From: Croceibacterium atlanticum
GTDB taxonomy: Bacteria > Pseudomonadota > Alphaproteobacteria > Sphingomonadales > Sphingomonadaceae
NCBI RefSeq assembly: GCF_001008165.2
Contig: NZ_CP011452.2
Coordinates: 682,001-746,000, forward strand
Direction of reading: 5' to 3'
Length of the DNA: 64,000 nt
Shown: positions 1 to 9,126 of the stretch, piece by piece
Layout of the letters: every line of letters starts with the position of its first letter
Position numbering within the stretch: position 1 is the stretch's first letter
The notes under the pieces: generated by a model
Database searches by the model: none
What the model saw: only the letters and a program-made list of their open reading frames with translations
What the model was told of the DNA's origin: nothing
Made by a program: the position numbers and the translations under genes

Positions 1-142
1 GGTCGTCGAGAGAGGCCCACTGGTCCCGTTCGATAACATGTTCGAAGGCGCCGACCTGGAACCAGTCTTCCACATCGACCGACAGGCCATTGACCACGGA
101 CTGCCCCGCTTCCCTGCCCGGGTGGCTCGTTTCAGCGTTCAC
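1..142 (-). CDS. XrtA-associated polysaccharide deacetylase, N-terminal fragment cut by window edge
   Basis: Only the first 47 codons are present; the rest lies beyond the left edge. The GTG start at 142 follows a GAGGAG ribosome site, 19 bases after the stop of the ATPase gene. The stretch NGLSVDVEDWFQVGAFEH matches the N-terminal signature of PEP-CTERM/XrtA-locus polysaccharide deacetylases (NodB-like fold, family known for a D-V-E-D metal-site start). These enzymes are presumed to N-deacetylate the exopolysaccharide made by the locus. Position at the end of the minus-strand exopolysaccharide run supports the call. The catalytic domain cannot be inspected. Confidence 0.82.
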   Translation of the reverse strand, partial: MNAETSHPGREAGQSVVNGLSVDVEDWFQVGAFEHVIERDQWASLDD

Positions 143-161
143 CTGCGCCTCCTCGGTCCCG

Positions 162-1316
162 TCAGGCCGCCCTGGACTGGTCCAGATCGTTCTCGATCCA
201 TTCGATCAGCATGGTCAGCGTCTGCCGGATGGTGCGCTCCTGCTCGATCATGCGATTTTCGAAGCGGGCCAGCTGTTCCTGCATCGTCTCGATCTCTGGC
301 CGGACGGCAGCGGCGATGGCATCGTCACGCTGTGTCGAAAGCTCGATCACGGCTTGCTGCAATTCGGCAATCTGCGCATCGCGTTCCGCCAGCATGGTTT
401 CAACTGCCTTGCGGTCAAATTGCTGGCCGCGCGGCGGGGCTTGTGGTTCAGCCTGCCCGCTACGCGGTTCCTCAGAAGGCTGAGGTGCGGAGGCCGGCAG
501 GGTTTTCTCAAGCTTCATGTCCTCCAGAACCGACTGGAGCATGGAAGCATCGATCCGCGCCCGTTTCTCAATAGCGCCAAGCAGGAGAAGGCGATTGGCA
601 ATCTGGTTCACCCGGCGCGGAATGCCGCCGCTCGCCGTGTGAAGATCCGCAAAGACTTGCTGATCGAAGGCCGGATTTCCGTTCCAGCCAACCTTTTCCA
701 GGCGGTGGATGATGTAGGGTTCGACCTCGCCTTTTTCCATCGGCCCCAGGTGATGGGCCGCGATTACGCGCTGGCGCAATTGCTCCAGCGCCTCATGTTC
801 TTGCAGGGTTGCGCGGAATTCCGGCTGACCCAGCAGCAAGGTCTGCAGCAGAGGATGATTGCCGAGCTGGAAGTTGGACAGCATCCGCAGTTCTTCCTGC
901 GCTGCGATAGAGAGGTTCTGCGCCTCGTCCACGATCAGCAGGCAGCGGCGGCCGGCACGGGCCTCTTCATGCAGGAAAGCCTCGATCGCGCCGAGAGCGC
1001 CGGCCTTGTCATGCCCGGCGATATCCAGTCCGAAAGCCTGCGCCACGACATGGACGATCTCTTCTTCGTCCAGCTTGCTGGTGACGATCTGCGCAACAGT
1101 AAGCTGCTGCGGGTCGATCGTGCTGGTCAAATGGGCCACCAGCGTTGATTTGCCGGACCCGACCTCACCCGTAATGACGATGAAGCCTTCGCCCTGTGCG
1201 AGGCCATAGCCAAGATAAGACAATGCCTTGCGATGCGTGCCGCTGCGGAAATAGAAGGCCGGATCGGGCGTAAGCTGGAACGGCTTTCCGCTCAGACCAT
1301 AGAAATCGTCGAACAT
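162..1316 (-). CDS. XrtA/PEP-CTERM system-associated ATPase (ExeA/GspA-like AAA ATPase)
   Basis: 384 residues. The start MFDDFYGLSGKPFQLTPDP is typical of ExeA/GspA-like secretion ATPases found in exosortase A loci. Walker A is GEVGSGKST at residues 50-58 and Walker B is LLIVDEAQ around 125-132. After the AAA core there is a proline/glutamine-rich linker (about 275-300) and a long predicted coiled coil to the C terminus, as in this subfamily. A strong AAGGAG ribosome site precedes the ATG. It lies 21 bases after the barrel-protein gene, so co-transcription is likely. The role in polysaccharide assembly or secretion is inferred from the family and is not biochemically settled. Confidence 0.9.
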   Translation of the reverse strand: MFDDFYGLSGKPFQLTPDPAFYFRSGTHRKALSYLGYGLAQGEGFIVITGEVGSGKSTLVAHLTSTIDPQQLTVAQIVTSKLDEEEIVHVVAQAFGLDIAGHDKAGALGAIEAFLHEEARAGRRCLLIVDEAQNLSIAAQEELRMLSNFQLGNHPLLQTLLLGQPEFRATLQEHEALEQLRQRVIAAHHLGPMEKGEVEPYIIHRLEKVGWNGNPAFDQQVFADLHTASGGIPRRVNQIANRLLLLGAIEKRARIDASMLQSVLEDMKLEKTLPASAPQPSEEPRSGQAEPQAPPRGQQFDRKAVETMLAERDAQIAELQQAVIELSTQRDDAIAAAVRPEIETMQEQLARFENRMIEQERTIRQTLTMLIEWIENDLDQSRAA

Positions 1317-1337
1317 CGTTTCGTCTCCTTCGGCCCG

Positions 1338-2978
1338 TCAGAACGAGTATCGCAGGCCAAGCAGCGCGGACGCTGACATGAAGTCTTCGAGATCTTCCCG
1401 CGTAATCCCATCGAGGCCGAGGGCGGCCGTCCCGGTCAGGTTGCGCAGGAAGGTGCGATTATATGCCAAGGTCGCGCTGTAACCGATTGCTTCGCCGCCG
1501 GAATCGAATCCGCTGTCATACAGGCTGGCATAAAGATTGGCGTTGATGCTGGAGACGGCATCCAGCCGGGTGCTGGAATAGGCGGAAAGCCAGATGTTGT
1601 CGTCCACCACGCCATCCGCCGATGCGAGAACCGTGCCCGCCGCGGCGATGAATTTGCGCCGATCATATCCGCCGCCAATACCCAGCTGGGTCCGCCCGAG
1701 ATTATAGGCATAGCTGATGGCGATGCCCCGACTGCGGAACGCCGCGGAACGCAATGAGCCCAGCACGCCGCCGATACAGCCATCGCCTTCCAGGCTGGCT
1801 ACGCAGCCGCCGATATCCCCGCTGATCGGGTTGCGGAATGTTTCGAAATCCGTCGGCAGGCCCGCCAGGCGATCCACCACCGCACCGCCGAAGCCGGTCA
1901 TGTTGTCATAGACGGAAACATTCAGGCTGCTGCGTGAATTGGGCGTATAGGACAATGTGCCGTAATAGCTGGTCGATCCGTAGCGGCGGCCGACATGCGC
2001 CTCCAGCGAGGTGCGGCGGCTTGGGCGCCACATGACCCCGACATCCCAGATCAGGCCATCCGTTTCATAGGCGATCCGTCGCGGGCCGGATTTGTCTGTG
2101 ACATAACGGCCATCATTGCCGATTACGGGAACGCCATTGCCGTCCCGCAGCGCGTCACGGCTGGAAATCTGCACGTCCTCATACCCGACGCCGCCGACCA
2201 GGGCGAGCGAGAGAGTGACGGGCACTGTCACGTCTGCGCGGATATTGCGGTCGCGAATGCGCTGATCGAGATTGGAGATATTCTGTTCGTTCCAGCTTCC
2301 GCCGACACCCAGACCAACGGGCAGAACCGTGTTCGGCGAAAAGCCCATGCGGGCCTGCGCCATATGCACGGTGCTTTCGTCGAATATGTCGGGCGCCTGC
2401 GCATTATCTGCCAGAACCAGGCGATTGGGTTCTTCGACCCTGGTATAGCCGAAGCGATAATGCGCGCTGACATCCAGATAGCCTTCGCGCGTCTTTATCG
2501 AAGGGCCCGCATAGATCGAATAGATCTGGCTGGTGGAATCGTCATTGCCGCCGAATCCGCCGAGCGAGGAAGACCCGTTGCCCTCAACCCGTGTCCGCGC
2601 GGCAAGCCCGCCTGCTTCGAAGGTAAGCGCGCGGGGAATGACCGCTATTGAGGTGCGGGCAATACCGCTGAGCGTATCACCATCCAGCGCATCATCGCCC
2701 CACCCGATCCGGCGTTCATAGCGCAGGGAGACGGTCCCGGCACTGTTCCGGCCGGTAAAACCCGCATCGACCCCGGCCGCGACGGTGGAATAGGTCAGAA
2801 CATCGCTGCCCGGCTCCAGCTCGGCGGTGAGCACCTGGGAGGCTTCGATGTAAGGCACGATGCTCACGCCCGGGCCACGCTTTCCAGACGCATTTTCGGG
2901 TGCGCTTTGGGCATTGGCCGTGGCCGCGAGGCCGAAGACGGCCAGCAATGCGGCCAGGAAAGATCCGGCAAGACGCAT
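1338..2978 (-). CDS. XrtA/PEP-CTERM system-associated outer membrane beta-barrel protein
   Basis: About 546 residues. A Sec signal peptide (MRLAGSFLAALLAVFGL, then ANAQ/S) is followed by alternating hydrophobic/polar strands. The C terminus LLGLRYSF ends in phenylalanine, a hallmark of Bam-assembled outer membrane barrels. The protein matches the large barrel family seen only in exosortase A exopolysaccharide loci. I chose the ATG at 2978 because GGGGA lies 9 bases upstream; a TTG three codons earlier has no spacing to a ribosome site. The kinase stop is only 5 bases upstream. A role as secretion channel or scaffold is inference from location and fold. Confidence 0.85.
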   Translation of the reverse strand: MRLAGSFLAALLAVFGLAATANAQSAPENASGKRGPGVSIVPYIEASQVLTAELEPGSDVLTYSTVAAGVDAGFTGRNSAGTVSLRYERRIGWGDDALDGDTLSGIARTSIAVIPRALTFEAGGLAARTRVEGNGSSSLGGFGGNDDSTSQIYSIYAGPSIKTREGYLDVSAHYRFGYTRVEEPNRLVLADNAQAPDIFDESTVHMAQARMGFSPNTVLPVGLGVGGSWNEQNISNLDQRIRDRNIRADVTVPVTLSLALVGGVGYEDVQISSRDALRDGNGVPVIGNDGRYVTDKSGPRRIAYETDGLIWDVGVMWRPSRRTSLEAHVGRRYGSTSYYGTLSYTPNSRSSLNVSVYDNMTGFGGAVVDRLAGLPTDFETFRNPISGDIGGCVASLEGDGCIGGVLGSLRSAAFRSRGIAISYAYNLGRTQLGIGGGYDRRKFIAAAGTVLASADGVVDDNIWLSAYSSTRLDAVSSINANLYASLYDSGFDSGGEAIGYSATLAYNRTFLRNLTGTAALGLDGITREDLEDFMSASALLGLRYSF

Positions 2979-2983
2979 CCGGT

Positions 2984-4015
2984 TCAATCCCCGTAACCGT
3001 AATAGGCGCCGAAGCGGCGGCCGCTGGGGCTGAAATTCGCCGCATTCAACAGCAACTGGATATCAGGGCAGGTGGAAAGCAGAGAAAGCGTGTCTTCAAG
3101 CGCGCTCTGGCCCGTCTGGTCCGCACGCACCACGACAAGCGCCTGGCTCACATATTTAGCCAGTTCCGCCGCAGGCGATGCTGCGAGCGCCGGCGGGGAA
3201 TCGAAGATGACGATCCGGTTTGGCGCGCCCTGTGTAAGACGGTCGAATATCTCGGCCGTGTGGCCGCTGGCCAGAAACTCGCTGTCGGAAGCGGTCTGGC
3301 TGCCAGCTGGCAGGACGAAAAAGCCCGGAATATCTGTAGTTATCACGCAATCTTCAACGTGGATCTGTGCATTTGCCAGGGCATCCATCAAGCCCTTCCC
3401 GCCTTGCAGGCCCAGCAGGGAGAGGATGGACGGCTTGGCGAAATCGGCATCGACCAGCAGCACTTCGCTGTCCTTCTCCGCAGCCATGGCGAGTGCGAGA
3501 TTGGTTGCGCAGAAGGTTTTTCCCTCGCCCGGCAAGGGGGAACAGACCAGCACGCGTTGCGCTCGCCCATCGCCCCGCTTCCGGGCCTTCTCCATATTGG
3601 CCAGCAATTGCCGCTTCACGATGCGGAATTCCTCGACCAGCTGGGTGACCGGACCATCCGGTTCGATCAGCCCGCTTTCCCGCAGATGTCCGCGATCAAC
3701 GGCAACGGGGGGCGCCCTGAACGCGATGCGTGGGACCGGCGGCGAAAATGCTGCCTTGTCGTCATGCGCCGGTGTGGTTTCGCCTTGATCGCCCGCGCTG
3801 CTCATATCGGCAGGGGATTGCGTCGCCGGGGCTTTCCCCGGCTGGGTAGCAGCCCGCTTCGCCACGCGGCGATTGGGCGCATCGGCCAGCTTCCCCGGCA
3901 CGGGTGCCGGCGTGAAGTTGCCAAAGCCGAATGCGTCGCCCGCCCGCTCTATCAGCGACTTGCCTTCCTTGCCTTCGCCTTCGGGCGGCAGCGGAATCTT
4001 GCTTTGCTCTGTCAT
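2984..4015 (-). CDS. XrtA-locus BY-type tyrosine autokinase
   Basis: 343 residues. A disordered Pro/Ala-rich N-terminal third is followed by a CpsD/CapB-like bacterial tyrosine kinase: Walker A SPLPGEGKTF (about 159-168), Walker A' LLVDADF (about 186-192) and a Walker B-like IVIFDSPP. The C terminus ends GAYYGYGD, a short tyrosine cluster of the kind used for autophosphorylation. The ATG at 4015 has an excellent GGAGGAG ribosome site 10 bases after the chain-length gene stop; an upstream in-frame ATG would overlap that gene and lacks family similarity. Known BY-kinases cycle phosphorylation with their Wzz-like partner to control polymer export, which is the inferred role here. Confidence 0.9.
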   Translation of the reverse strand: MTEQSKIPLPPEGEGKEGKSLIERAGDAFGFGNFTPAPVPGKLADAPNRRVAKRAATQPGKAPATQSPADMSSAGDQGETTPAHDDKAAFSPPVPRIAFRAPPVAVDRGHLRESGLIEPDGPVTQLVEEFRIVKRQLLANMEKARKRGDGRAQRVLVCSPLPGEGKTFCATNLALAMAAEKDSEVLLVDADFAKPSILSLLGLQGGKGLMDALANAQIHVEDCVITTDIPGFFVLPAGSQTASDSEFLASGHTAEIFDRLTQGAPNRIVIFDSPPALAASPAAELAKYVSQALVVVRADQTGQSALEDTLSLLSTCPDIQLLLNAANFSPSGRRFGAYYGYGD

Positions 4016-4025
4016 CCACTCCTCC

Positions 4026-5543
4026 TCAGGCCACCATGCCGCGCTGCACGAATTCGACGCCCAGCAGGACCACGAAAAGCAGCCCCAGCCCTCCGACACC
4101 GGCTGCAAACAGTTTCAGCCGCTTGCGTCGCAATGCGCGGGCCGCATCGGTCATGGTCAGCGAAATCGTGCCGATAACCGGAAGGTCGATCGCTCGCACC
4201 AGCTTGCTTGCCGTGGCGAAGGTGGAATTGAGCTGGCCCAGCGCGAAAGCTGCCCCGGCCCCGGCCCCTATTCCGACCACCAGCACGCCAAGCAGCAGGA
4301 GCGGCCGGTTGGGCGATGCGGGCACGCGCGGCGTGCTGGGCGGATCGACAACTTCGAACTGAACCGCATTATGTTCCGTCTCCACCTGCCCGCGCAGGCG
4401 CAGATCCTCTCGTTCCTGCAACAGCTCGTCATATTTCTTGCGCAGCACGTCATAGTCGCGGCTGATCCGCTGTGCCTCGGCGGCCACGGCGGGTTCTTCC
4501 GCCCGATTGGCGCTGATCGAGGCGATCTCCGCCCGCAGGGCCGCCGCCCGCGATTGCAGCGCCTGAACATTGGCGCGGCGTTCCACCAGCATGGCTTGCA
4601 GCGAGGCATAGGCAGGGTTCGGCGTGCCACTGGGCGCGGCGCCTTCCGCCACCTGTTGTTGCAATGAGGCGATCTGCTTCTTCAAGGCCACGACATCAGG
4701 GTGGCTGTCCGTCAAGCCGCGCGCCTTCATGGAGGCAAGGTTCGACTGCGCCTGCGCAAGTGTGGCGCGCGGGCCGCCAGATCCCGGAGTCACCAGCGTG
4801 CGCGGGGTGCTTGCCAATTGGCCGTCCAGCGCTGCCATTGCGCTTTGCGCAGCGGCCAGATCGGCTTCGACGCTGCGCAATTCGGCACGCGAAGCCGAAA
4901 GCTGGGCGGAAATGCTCGATGCGCCGCCGATCAGGTCGGGATATTGAGCCTCGAAAGCGAGGCGGCGTTGCTCCGCGTCTTCGAGTTCCTTTTCGCGCTG
5001 CGCCAATTGTTGATCGAGGAAGTCGAGCGCACTGCGCATTTCACCCCGCGTGCTGCCGAGATTTTCCTCCCGGAAAATATCGATCATGTGCTGGGCGATT
5101 TCCTGTGCGAGCTGCGCATTTTCTGCGTCGGACAGATCCCTGCGTCCGCTGATCGCGGTAATTTCGAAGACATTGTCCGCGTCCCCGACCACGGTAATAT
5201 CCCTGGAGAGGTCCTCCACTGCCCGTTCCATCTGGGCAGGCGTGGTGATCGTGTCCCCGATCCGGGTGGAGCGGATGACCTTTTCAAGATTTACCGAGCT
5301 GGTCAGCGTCTGTCGGACCCGTTCGATATCCTTCTGGCGCCCGCCCGCACCCAGCCCGATCTGGTTGGCCAGCACATCGTCCAGCTGCACGAAAAGCCGG
5401 GATTTGGATTCATAACTGTTTGGGATCATCGCGATTGCGAGCCATCCCAGCAGGCACACGCCCCAGGCCACGCCAAGGGCGAGCCACCGGCGGTTCCATA
5501 CGGACCATAACGCCGCGCGCGCTTCTTCGAGGATCTGGTTCAA
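4026..5543 (-). CDS. XrtA-system polysaccharide chain length determinant (Wzz/GumC-like)
   Basis: 505 residues with the PCP topology: an N-terminal transmembrane segment (about 19-40), a long periplasmic domain with heptad-rich coiled coil (about 140-400), a proline-rich SPNRP motif, and C-terminal membrane segments. Such inner-membrane proteins set polymer length and couple the kinase to the export lipoprotein. The start is TTG at 5543 with GGAG seven bases upstream, 13 bases after the export-protein stop. The kinase that follows begins 10 bases after this stop. Family and context agree, so confidence is high apart from the start codon. Confidence 0.9.
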   Translation of the reverse strand: MNQILEEARAALWSVWNRRWLALGVAWGVCLLGWLAIAMIPNSYESKSRLFVQLDDVLANQIGLGAGGRQKDIERVRQTLTSSVNLEKVIRSTRIGDTITTPAQMERAVEDLSRDITVVGDADNVFEITAISGRRDLSDAENAQLAQEIAQHMIDIFREENLGSTRGEMRSALDFLDQQLAQREKELEDAEQRRLAFEAQYPDLIGGASSISAQLSASRAELRSVEADLAAAQSAMAALDGQLASTPRTLVTPGSGGPRATLAQAQSNLASMKARGLTDSHPDVVALKKQIASLQQQVAEGAAPSGTPNPAYASLQAMLVERRANVQALQSRAAALRAEIASISANRAEEPAVAAEAQRISRDYDVLRKKYDELLQEREDLRLRGQVETEHNAVQFEVVDPPSTPRVPASPNRPLLLLGVLVVGIGAGAGAAFALGQLNSTFATASKLVRAIDLPVIGTISLTMTDAARALRRKRLKLFAAGVGGLGLLFVVLLGVEFVQRGMVA

Positions 5544-5556
5544 GCCCCTGCTCCGC

Positions 5557-6201
5557 TCAGAACATGCTTTCGGGGATGATGATCACGTCACCCGGCTTCA
5601 GCATCACATTGGCCTTGCTGTCGCCCTTCTTCAGCAGATCGTTCAGCCGCAGCGCATATTCCACCTGCTTGCCGGTGCTCTTGTCGAAACGAATCAGCTT
5701 GGCGCGGTTGCCACTGGCATATTCGCCCAGACCGCCGACAGCGATCATGGCATCCAGCAGGGTCATATTGGCGCGATAGGGCAGCGAAGCGGGCTTTTCC
5801 GATGCGCCGACAATGCGGACCTGCTGGCTGAACGTTCCCGCGAATTCGTTCACGATTACAGTGACGATGGGATCTTCGATATATTGCGAAAGCGCCAGGC
5901 GGACGTCTTCCTGCAGCATGGTCGGCGTTTTTCCGACAGCGGGCATGTCGGGCACGAGCGGGGTGGTGATACGGCCATCGGGGCGCACCTGGACCTTCGC
6001 GCCCAGCTCGTCATTGCGCCAGACATGGATGGTCAGTTCATCCAGCGGTCCGATCACATATTCCTCGCCCGGGCCTTCCTGCATGGCGACGAAGCTTGCC
6101 GGTGCCAGCTCCGGATCGCCGCTGGTGCTGGCGCAGCCCGTCAGGGCAAGGCCGGCAGTCGCCATGACGGCGAGAATATGGGCGGGAATCGTGTTTCGCA
6201 T
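5557..6201 (-). CDS. XrtA-system exopolysaccharide export lipoprotein (Wza-like)
   Basis: 214 residues. A lipoprotein signal ends LALTGC with the lipidated Cys at 23. A poly_export domain (about 45-125: IGPLDELTIHVWRNDEL, VRPDGRITTPL) and a SLBB-type domain (VRIVGASEKP, VMLKPGDVIIIPES) follow. These proteins form the outer-membrane end of the polysaccharide export machine. The ATG has AAGGA nine bases upstream. It is the first gene of the minus-strand export operon (export protein, chain-length determinant, kinase, barrel, ATPase, deacetylase). The 171-base gap upstream is expected to hold a promoter, but I could not assign its boxes. Confidence 0.92.
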   Translation of the reverse strand: MRNTIPAHILAVMATAGLALTGCASTSGDPELAPASFVAMQEGPGEEYVIGPLDELTIHVWRNDELGAKVQVRPDGRITTPLVPDMPAVGKTPTMLQEDVRLALSQYIEDPIVTVIVNEFAGTFSQQVRIVGASEKPASLPYRANMTLLDAMIAVGGLGEYASGNRAKLIRFDKSTGKQVEYALRLNDLLKKGDSKANVMLKPGDVIIIPESMF

Positions 6202-6372
6202 CTGATGCGTCCTTGCGGTTTCGAAGGGCGGACGGGGTGCCGCCAGCCTGGATCCACCGCGCTATCTCGCGAAAAAGGGTGAATATTGCGTTAGTCGTCC
6301 TGCCTCGAAATGGCCTGAAATACGGGGTTTTTCAGCGCCCGTCCCGAATGGGGACAGCAGCGGGCGAAGCTT
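6202..6372. other. Intergenic region upstream of the exopolysaccharide export operon
   Basis: This 171-base gap lies between the decarboxylase stop and the export lipoprotein start, both minus strand. On the minus strand GTCCC-CATTC-GGGAC forms a short hairpin flanked by GCCCG and GGGC just after the decarboxylase stop, which could act as a terminator although no clean T tract follows. No confident sigma-70 or sigma-54 promoter was recognised, and no coding sequence is supported. Confidence 0.4.
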
Positions 6373-7599
6373 TTAAACGAGCAATTCGCGCGCGGGGCCC
6401 TGGCCAAGGAAGGCAGATGGGCTGGCGCTGGCACCATAAGCCCCCGCGCAGAAGACAGCGACAAGCTCCCCCACTTCAGCGTGCGGCAGCATGGCCTGGT
6501 CCGCCAACCTGTCCAACGGGGTGCACAGACAGCCGACGATATTCGCTTCTTCCACCGGCTCTTCCCCGAACCGGGTCGCTATGGCAGCCGGGTAGTTTCG
6601 ACGAACCACGGTCCCGAAATTCCCCGATGCCGCCAGTTGATGGTGCAGCCCGCCGTCAGTCACCAGATAGGTCGTGCCGTGGCTTTCCTTCCGGTCGACG
6701 ATCCTCGTCAGATATACGCCTGCTTCCCCCACCAGATAACGGCCCAGTTCGATCGCGAACTCGGTATTTTCCAGCTCTTCCGGCAGGCTGGCAAAACGTT
6801 CCTCCAAGGCAGTACCGATGGCGGTGATATCGAGCGGTTGGTCCCCATTGAAATAGGGAATGCCGAAGCCGCCACCCATATTCAAATGAAGCAGATCGGC
6901 GCCGATCTCATTTGCCAGATTTGCGGCCAAAGTCAGAACATTGGCCTGCGTTTCTATGATCGCGTCTGCATCCAGTGCCTGGCTTCCGGTGAAGATGTGC
7001 AAACCCCGCCAATCCGCACCGGCGGTAATCACTTCCCGGGCAAGATCCGGCACCTTGGCGGCATCGACTCCGAATGGCTTGGCGCCGCCGCCCATCTTCA
7101 TGCCCGAACCGCGCAATTCGAAATCGGGGTTGACCCGTATCGCCAGCCGCGGCGTCTTGCCGATCCGATCGCCAATGGCGAAAGCGCGACGAGCCTCACC
7201 CACCGATTCCAGATTCAGCGTAATGCCCCCGGCGATCGCGGCTTCCAGTTCCTCGTCCCGCTTTCCCGGTCCGGCAAAACTGATGGCAGCCGGATCTAAC
7301 CCGGCAGCAAGCGCCATCTTCAACTCTCCGCCAGAAGCGATATCCAGACCGTCCACCAGGCTTCCCATCAATTCAAGAAGTGGTGCGTAAGGATTTGCTT
7401 TCATGGCATAATGAATGCGCAACCGCGCGGGCATTGCGCGCCGCAGACTGGCCACGCGTTCCTTCAGCATGGATGATGAATAGACAAAAAGCGGTGTTCC
7501 GCCCGCCCGTTCGACCAGGCTGCTCGCGCTCTGGCCGCCAATGGCCAGTTCGCCATCGAGACTATCGAATCCTGCGGGGATCGGGCCTAGCGGTTTCAT
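6373..7599 (-). CDS. XrtA-associated PLP-dependent decarboxylase (DAP/ornithine decarboxylase fold III)
   Basis: 408 residues. The alanine-racemase-like barrel carries the PLP lysine in YAMKANPY (Lys67) and the phosphate-binding NMGGGFGIPY. The C-terminal barrel has GCLCTPLD and CAGAYGASASPS. It resembles the decarboxylases restricted to exosortase A loci, related to diaminopimelate/ornithine decarboxylases; the substrate is unknown. The ATG overlaps the stop of the acyl-CoA ligase by four bases (ATGA), so the two are translationally coupled. Housekeeping LysA is the main alternative, but partner and locus argue against it. Confidence 0.88.
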   Translation of the reverse strand: MKPLGPIPAGFDSLDGELAIGGQSASSLVERAGGTPLFVYSSSMLKERVASLRRAMPARLRIHYAMKANPYAPLLELMGSLVDGLDIASGGELKMALAAGLDPAAISFAGPGKRDEELEAAIAGGITLNLESVGEARRAFAIGDRIGKTPRLAIRVNPDFELRGSGMKMGGGAKPFGVDAAKVPDLAREVITAGADWRGLHIFTGSQALDADAIIETQANVLTLAANLANEIGADLLHLNMGGGFGIPYFNGDQPLDITAIGTALEERFASLPEELENTEFAIELGRYLVGEAGVYLTRIVDRKESHGTTYLVTDGGLHHQLAASGNFGTVVRRNYPAAIATRFGEEPVEEANIVGCLCTPLDRLADQAMLPHAEVGELVAVFCAGAYGASASPSAFLGQGPARELLV

Positions 7600-9110
7600 G
7601 CTGCCTCCATCGCTTGCAAGGCGGCACGATCAATCTTGCCATTGGGGTTGAGCGGCATGGCTTCCAGCCAGCGAACCACACGCGGCTGCATGAAATTGGG
7701 CAGTTCCCGCTTCAATGCAGCGCGCAAACCATCTTCATCCCCGCTGCCGCGCACGATCAGATGCACAGCCTGCCCCAGCCTTTCATCCGGCACGCCCAAT
7801 GCAACTGCTTCGGCGACAAGGCCTGTTGCCATGGCTGCGTCCTCGATCTCTTGCGGGCTGATGCGATTGCCGGCGCTTTTGATCATCGCATCCCGCCGGC
7901 CGACGAAATAGAGCAGCCCTTCTTCGTCCCGCCGGACGCGATCCCCGGACCAGACGGCCATGCCGCCATATTCGGACATTGCGGGGGCTGGCTTGAACCG
8001 TTCCGCCGTTCGTTCTTCATCCTGCCAGTAGCCCTGAGCGACCAGCGGGCCGCAATGGACGAGTTCGCCTTCCTCCCCCGGCTTTGCAAGCTGCCCCTGA
8101 TCGTCGATCACCAATATCTCCGCAAATGGAATGGCACGGCCCATCGATGTCGGATGCGTATCGACCAGTGCGGGATCGAGGAAGGTGGAGCGGAACGCCT
8201 CGGTCAATCCATACATCGGGAAAAGCCGTGCCTGCGGAAACATGGTTCGCAACGCCCTTACCAGATCCACTGTCAGGGCACCGCCGCTATTGGTCAGCCG
8301 TCTCAGTGACGTCACGGCGTCCTGGGGCCAGTCCAGTTCGACAAGCTGGACCCACAAGGGCGGGACGGCAGCGAGCGTGGTCACACCATGACGCGCGCAT
8401 GACTTCGTGACGTCACGCGGGGTCAGGTAATCGAGCGGCACCACGCTGGCCCCGCAATACCAGCTATAGAACAGCTGGTTCTGTCCGTAATCGAAACTGA
8501 GCGGCAGGACAGCGAGCGTCACGTCATCCGCTTCCATCCCGAGATAGCTGGCCACGCTGGCCGCTCCGAGCCACATATTGGCATGGCTCAGCATCACGCC
8601 CTTCGGCCGCCCGGTTGATCCGCTGGTATAGAGAATCGCGGCCAGATCGGATGGATCGGCGCAGGACGGGGCAAGCATTTTCTCGGCAGAGGCGACTTCG
8701 GAAAGGGCAGTATCCTCACCCAGAGGCAAGCAATCGACCGGAAGATCGCCGTCCTCCAGCGTGGCGAGGCGGGCCGGCGTGCCGATCAGCAATTTCGCAC
8801 CGCTATCAGCAAGTATATGCGCGACCTGCGCCCGCTTGAGCAGCGGATTGACCGGCACATGCACCAGCCCCGCCCGCGCGGCGGCGAGCGGCAGCAGGCA
8901 AGTGAGTTCTCCCTTTGCTGCCCAGCTGGCGATCCGCGCACCCCTTTCCGGCACGCGGTCGGCCAGCCAACCGGCCAGCAAAGCGACACGCCTTCTTAAG
9001 TCCTTCCAGCTAAGCGTCGCCTTGCGCAGGACCAGCGCCGGATCTTCATCACGCCCGCATTCGGTCAGATGGTCGATGGGGCGTGGCAGGGGATCGGGCG
9101 TTATCGGCAT
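7596..9110 (-). CDS. XrtA-associated acyl-CoA ligase (AMP-forming)
   Basis: 504 residues of the ANL adenylating superfamily. The nucleotide loop YTSGSTGRPKG lies at residues 161-171, PMYGLTEAFRST forms the adenine/substrate region, WSGDRVRRDEEG the hinge-side Asp motif, and a C-terminal PNGKIDR carries the catalytic lysine. It would activate a carboxylic acid, probably loading it on the acyl carrier protein encoded on the opposite arm; that transfer is inference. It is read divergently from the FemAB gene, with only 16 bases between the chosen start codons, and its stop overlaps the decarboxylase start. Confidence 0.9.
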   Translation of the reverse strand: MPITPDPLPRPIDHLTECGRDEDPALVLRKATLSWKDLRRRVALLAGWLADRVPERGARIASWAAKGELTCLLPLAAARAGLVHVPVNPLLKRAQVAHILADSGAKLLIGTPARLATLEDGDLPVDCLPLGEDTALSEVASAEKMLAPSCADPSDLAAILYTSGSTGRPKGVMLSHANMWLGAASVASYLGMEADDVTLAVLPLSFDYGQNQLFYSWYCGASVVPLDYLTPRDVTKSCARHGVTTLAAVPPLWVQLVELDWPQDAVTSLRRLTNSGGALTVDLVRALRTMFPQARLFPMYGLTEAFRSTFLDPALVDTHPTSMGRAIPFAEILVIDDQGQLAKPGEEGELVHCGPLVAQGYWQDEERTAERFKPAPAMSEYGGMAVWSGDRVRRDEEGLLYFVGRRDAMIKSAGNRISPQEIEDAAMATGLVAEAVALGVPDERLGQAVHLIVRGSGDEDGLRAALKRELPNFMQPRVVRWLEAMPLNPNGKIDRAALQAMEAA

Positions 9111-9126
9111 GGACTCCAGGGGAATA